From Triops longicaudatus (Eukaryota; Arthropoda; Branchiopoda; Notostraca; Triopsidae), in assembly GCA_022885665.1 (NCBI GenBank), contig JAGQDJ010000197.1, positions 1 to 64,000 on the forward strand: a stretch of 64,000 nt of DNA. Direction: 5' to 3'. This document shows, piece after piece, positions 60,065-64,000 of the stretch (positions within the stretch are counted from its first letter, which is position 1; every line of letters starts with the position of its first letter). The notes beneath the pieces were generated by a model. That model ran no database searches. It was not told where the DNA came from and worked only from the letters and a program-made list of their open reading frames with translations. The translations under genes and the position numbers were made by a program.

Positions 60065-62320
60065 GTTTATGGATTCTAGAGAGGTAACAGAAAAATCGAT
60101 ACACTCTAAAACGGACACTACATAAGAAAATCCTTTATGTACTGCTCTACCACACACACACACAAAAAAAAATAATTGTTTACGATAAGCAATCCTTACG
60201 GCAACGTTCTTGAAGGCAAGTGTTGGGAACACACGTGCCTGCCCAAAATCCTGTTTACAGTGGCGAGGAATGATGCTAAATAGCGATTCGGAATGACAAT
60301 GAACGGAACTCAGCCCTTGAATTATTAAATTGTAAACGGTGAATTACATTCAATTTGTTGAACACGGGAGAACGAAATTAGCATCGACGGCAATTTTATT
60401 TGCATGTGCTATGTATGCTTCTCAGTCTTCAACATAATCAATTTCAAGGTTAAACTACATTGGAATTGAATTGCTGCTACTGACCCGGGAATGGTGCTGC
60501 TGCCGCTGGGTCCCGCGACACCAGCTACCTCCTCCGCTTGACCTGGTTCCGTTAAATTTTGGTGGCAATTTTGTCGAGTTTGCAATTTTTCGGCCACATT
60601 GGAAGATAATTTGAAACAAACACTCCGATAACAAGAAATGGACATTCTTGCCATTACGCATTAAAAAAAATATTAAAAAGGACTTCGATACTAGTGAAGA
60701 GCCCCTTGTAATCCATTGCGTTTAGTTCCACAAAAAAAAAACCGTTTATCACAGTCGTACAGATGTTTCGATTTAATAGATAAAATTTAAAAGAAAATAA
60801 TGTATAATAACAATATGACAATTTCTTGTTATCAGAGACCGTTTCTGACGAAAAGAAAAAAAAGTTAAACGATCATGTTCCCAGTTGTGAAATGATTCTT
60901 TTTAGTTCTCCATTATTAGCTATTGTTGCATTGAAAATATACGGTGGAAACCCGCTTATGACAATGAGCTCGGGACCGGACAGGCAATAGTATACACGGA
61001 GTATTGTCAGATCAGAACTGGCTATATGTAGGGACAAGAGACAGCAATTAAGATGAATAAGCGATGCTGATATATTTGTATTTTGCGATTAAATAGCGTC
61101 ATGGGCATTAGTATTATTTCTTCGAAAAATAAGGCGTAATCACGCACTGTTCGTCTGAGATAAATAAATGCATAGATCTGCAAGACGTATAAGTTTTTAT
61201 CCGATGCAACACCGATCGCTTCCAAAAATCTGCGAATCGTTATCACAGAGTGAGAACGATTAAAATCGCCTAAGGTAGACTAATTAAACTAAAATCGCTC
61301 CAAATAATAGATTTTTCAAAATGCATAAATTCACAAGAAAATAAAAAAGCATCGATTTAGACAGCGATTTTACGGAAACTTTTGTTTTGGTGTTGAGGGG
61401 GTCAGTGTCGCCATTCTGACATGTTACCGCCTTCGGCTTTCTTTGTCTAGTTCTTCATACTTGCCAGTCTTTACCTCTCTTAAATTATTTCTAAAGTATT
61501 TGTTTTGCTGATAAACTTAATAAGTGCGCTTTGAATAAAAAAAAACTGTTCGTGCACGGGTCTGTTCTCGAAACATAAAACTCCATCTAATATAACTGGT
61601 ACGTTCCTCCATCGCAGTTTGCTAAATAAAAGGTTTCTTCCAGAATCAAAGACGTGGCACATTTTACTAAAAATAAATTAGCTTGAAACCACCACCGAGT
61701 CACATGAGATCGCCTTGAGTCGACTTATAATCTCAAACTTCTTTAATTTTGCTTGATTCAAACAAAAATCATGCGAGGGAAACATCTTAATTCACATGAG
61801 AATCTACTGAAATTGCATTGAATCATCTCCGATTCTCCTTAAAGAATAGCACAATGCAACATTTTCATAACGATATTAAATTACTGAATAGGCTAAAACA
61901 GGGGCGGACTGTGTTGCAAGCGGTCTATGCGGAAATTTTCAAGACCGGCCCCACTAAACTTATTCAAAGTCATTACGACTAAGTAAACCCCTGCCTAAAA
62001 AAGGGATTTTCCGACACCGGCCCATGCGGCATTTGCCACAATGCCACAATGCCCAGTCGCTCTTGAGCAAAAGTTATGAATGACCTGATTTCCCAGTCCC
62101 TGAACTGATATGAGTACAGGACGTCAAGAAGGAAAATGATCCGACGGAACGCCAGTTTAAATTTGAGCGGGGTTTCCTAGCGCCGCAGTTGAACCGTAAC
62201 GAGGGAGCTGCAATGATGGCTGTGTGATGTTGTTGTTGTTTTGCAGTTACGAGTGATGTGGAACTAAAATGGAAAAACTAGCAGGTAACTTGTGCTAATG
62301 CGGTCTATTGTGAGATCATA
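60065..62320. promoter_or_regulatory. Divergent upstream region of importin-9 and LIM kinase
   Basis: 2.25 kb between two genes pointing away from each other. An ATG-led stub at 62268-62283 with a donor (GCAG|GTAACT) could be a non-coding or alternative first exon of LIM kinase, but its phase does not join the next exon. A minus-strand open frame at 60654-60409 (81 codons) has no recognised homologue. Confidence 0.35.
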
Positions 62321-63908
62321 ATGCAACTATTACCGTTAGAAAATCATCCCGGGCCTTCAGTTTGCGCCGGATGCATGAATCTCATTCAAGACGACGAATT
62401 TTTGCAAGCGCTCAACCAAGAATGGCATGTAGATTGTTTCAGGTATGCATTGAAACCTTTTTGCATCATTCTTAACATTATTTAATGGAAGATCCAAGCA
62501 ATCTTAATAATGTTTTTAGGTGTTCTGTGTGTGACGCTACATTATCTACTTGGTACTTTGAGAAGGATGGCATCCTGTTTTGTCAGTTTCATTATTGGTC
62601 GAAATTTGGAGAAGCCTGCCAACAGTGTGCTCAGGTATTGAAAATTTGTAGTAAAAATCTTCTTGTGCGACACTTCTCAATGATAATTGAAAATTATTAG
62701 GTTATTACGGGTCCTATTATGGTAGCGGGAGACCACAAGTTTCACCCAGAATGCTTTCAGTGTAGTAATTGCCGTGCCTTTATTGGTGATGGAGACTCGT
62801 ACGCCCTGGTTGAGCGATCGAAATTATATTGGTAATCTAGTTGATCCGATTTCCGTGGATAATGAGCCTCAATTGCTGTTTTTCTTTGACAGTGGCATGT
62901 GTTACAAACGCCAAATGCAACCCTTACAACAGTACAGTCATCCCTTTGTTAAGAAACCTCATTCTATACAATTAGTAGAGTTAAGACCGTCGACAGATTC
63001 TAGTCCTCGCAGGATTAAACTCGCCGTGGAGGATTTTAGCGGAATGGCAGTTTACGATGCGCACAAAGGAGTTCGAATCTCGGAGTAAGATCATCTTTCT
63101 TTCCTTAGGTTTTCTTTCCTCAAGTATGTATGATCACTGCCAAACGCAGCGGGAAGTTCCGCAGTACTCAGGAGCATTGCAGAAGAGCTCGGTGCGCGAT
63201 TTGTCACACTTCCAAGAATCTTGTACCCAGCAACCCTCTCTGTAAACGCTTCTTGAAAGTTTTATCGTAAAAGTCAGCCAGAACTATAATTCTGGGAATG
63301 CACTTCACATTGATTTTCTTTTCTTTCAGTTTTTTTTTTTCGTCTCAACTTTCCTCGTGTTTCAGGTTAGATACAAGTGCCGATCTCATGTCTTTACACA
63401 TTGGTGACCGTATTTTGGAAGTAAATGGCATTCCTGTGAAAGAACAAACCATCGAAAGCCTTGAGCGCTTATTACGATGCAATGACATTCCATTACAAGT
63501 AATATCAGAGAAAGTGTCACTGTTACACAATGAGCTGTGGTTTTATGATTATGTATTATCTAGCTTTTTGTATCTTTTTTTCTTTTTCTTTTTTTTTTTT
63601 TTCTTTTGAGAGCAGCTAACTATTGAACATGACCCATCATCGATTTCGTCGAACTTTTCGCGTCGGCGAAGTATGTTGCCTTTTACGGCGTATTCATTGT
63701 CTTTATCTTTGACGCGAGGCTTGGGTTTGGGCAAAAAGCATCGGCAGAAAAACGCCGAACGGGAGCGAAATGCAGAAAAGGACCGCGACAGACAGTACAA
63801 AGCACGTGACGAGGGTTATGGCACAGTTGGCTCCGGTCGAAGCCGGCAATTGAAGCGATCTCCCATAGGTCATGAACGTAGTTCCTCTATGCCTCGGCTC
63901 GTAGACGG
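62321..63908 (+). CDS. LIMK1: LIM domain kinase, N-terminal part (LIM-LIM-PDZ); continues past the window
   Basis: Six exons: 62321-62442, 62520-62634, 62701-62831, 62893-63084, 63366-63498 and 63616-63908, all in phase, giving 328 residues before a donor (GACGG|GTAAAA). LIM1 (about 15-70): CAGCMNLI, WHVDCFRCSVC, STWYFEKDGILFC, FGEACQQC. LIM2 (about 76-130): ITGPIMVAGDHKFHPECFQC, GDGDSYALVERSKLYC. PDZ (about 150-240): GDRILEVNGIPV and LTIEHDP. A basic, Ser-rich segment with RSSSMPRL follows, as before the kinase domain in LIMK. The kinase domain lies to the right of the window. LIMK phosphorylates and inactivates cofilin, so it stabilises actin filaments. ATG 62321 directly precedes LIM1; an extra upstream exon is possible. 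Confidence 0.93.
63575..63606 (+). repeat. Poly-T tract at a LIM kinase 3' splice site
   Basis: A long pyrimidine run broken by two or three C residues, immediately before the acceptor GAGAGCAG at 63608-63615. It is unusually long for a polypyrimidine tract. Confidence 0.7.
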
Positions 63909-64000
63909 GTAAAAAGGGAGCCGCAACCGCTCGTCTTTTATTGTGGTTTAACGAGAGTTCCTAGTGAGAGTGAAAAGTTTAAATACTTTTGCATATTATT

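Noticed and set aside
60409..60654. Minus-strand ORF of 81 codons between importin-9 and LIM kinase
   Set aside because: Ordinary-looking peptide but no homologue, splice partner or conserved motif that I can see.
1..64000. tRNA, rRNA, CRISPR arrays, prokaryotic operons
   Set aside because: None seen by eye. Gene structure is plainly that of an animal. A tRNAscan or covariance-model search would be needed to exclude small RNA genes.

Overview
The window is nuclear DNA from an animal, most likely an arthropod. Genes are split by GT-AG introns, most of them 45 to 150 bp with a few of several kb. The protein set is animal: two-pore K+ channels, testin, the SMRT/NCoR corepressor, an AUTS2-family protein, importin-9 and LIM kinase. 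A secreted Cys-rich protein resembles the DUF4789 family that is common in arthropods. I cannot name the species; a crustacean or other non-insect arthropod is a guess. All gene models were spliced by hand from reading frame, splice sites, intron phase and remembered family sequence. No search was run.

Layout, left to right. 1-2545 (+): 3' part of a tandem-module Cys-rich secreted protein. 3345-4657 (+) and 7603-4800 (-): two K2P channel paralogs facing tail to tail. 14984-8820 (-): testin (PET plus three LIM domains). 18350-16453 (-): a carbohydrate sulfotransferase that looks like a pseudogene. About 19071-19452: a decayed LINE tail. 21629-19966 (-): a 3-beta-HSD-like dehydrogenase without the catalytic Tyr. 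40128-22585 (-): SMRTER, the SMRT/NCoR ortholog, 11 exons and 2250 codons. 51088-42377 (-): an AUTS2/tay-bridge homologue, 10 exons. 52493-54437 (+): an animal PhnD-like (phosphonate-binding-protein fold) protein. 60064-54604 (-): importin-9, 18 exons and 1036 residues. 62321 to the right edge (+): LIM kinase, LIM-LIM-PDZ part only.

How the genes relate. SMRTER and the AUTS2 homologue are both chromatin regulators and lie in tandem on the minus strand. Testin, importin-9 (reported to import actin with cofilin) and LIMK (which phosphorylates cofilin) all touch actin biology; importin-9 and LIMK are divergent neighbours. This may be coincidence.

Most unusual points: GYN in place of GYG in pore 1 of one K2P channel; a 3-beta-HSD-like protein with Leu at the catalytic Tyr; a SMRTER in which I find only one SANT domain; a leaderless, intron-bearing animal homologue of bacterial phosphonate-binding proteins; and a sulfotransferase pseudogene that keeps its introns. 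I found no prokaryotic-type system, CRISPR array or RNA gene.
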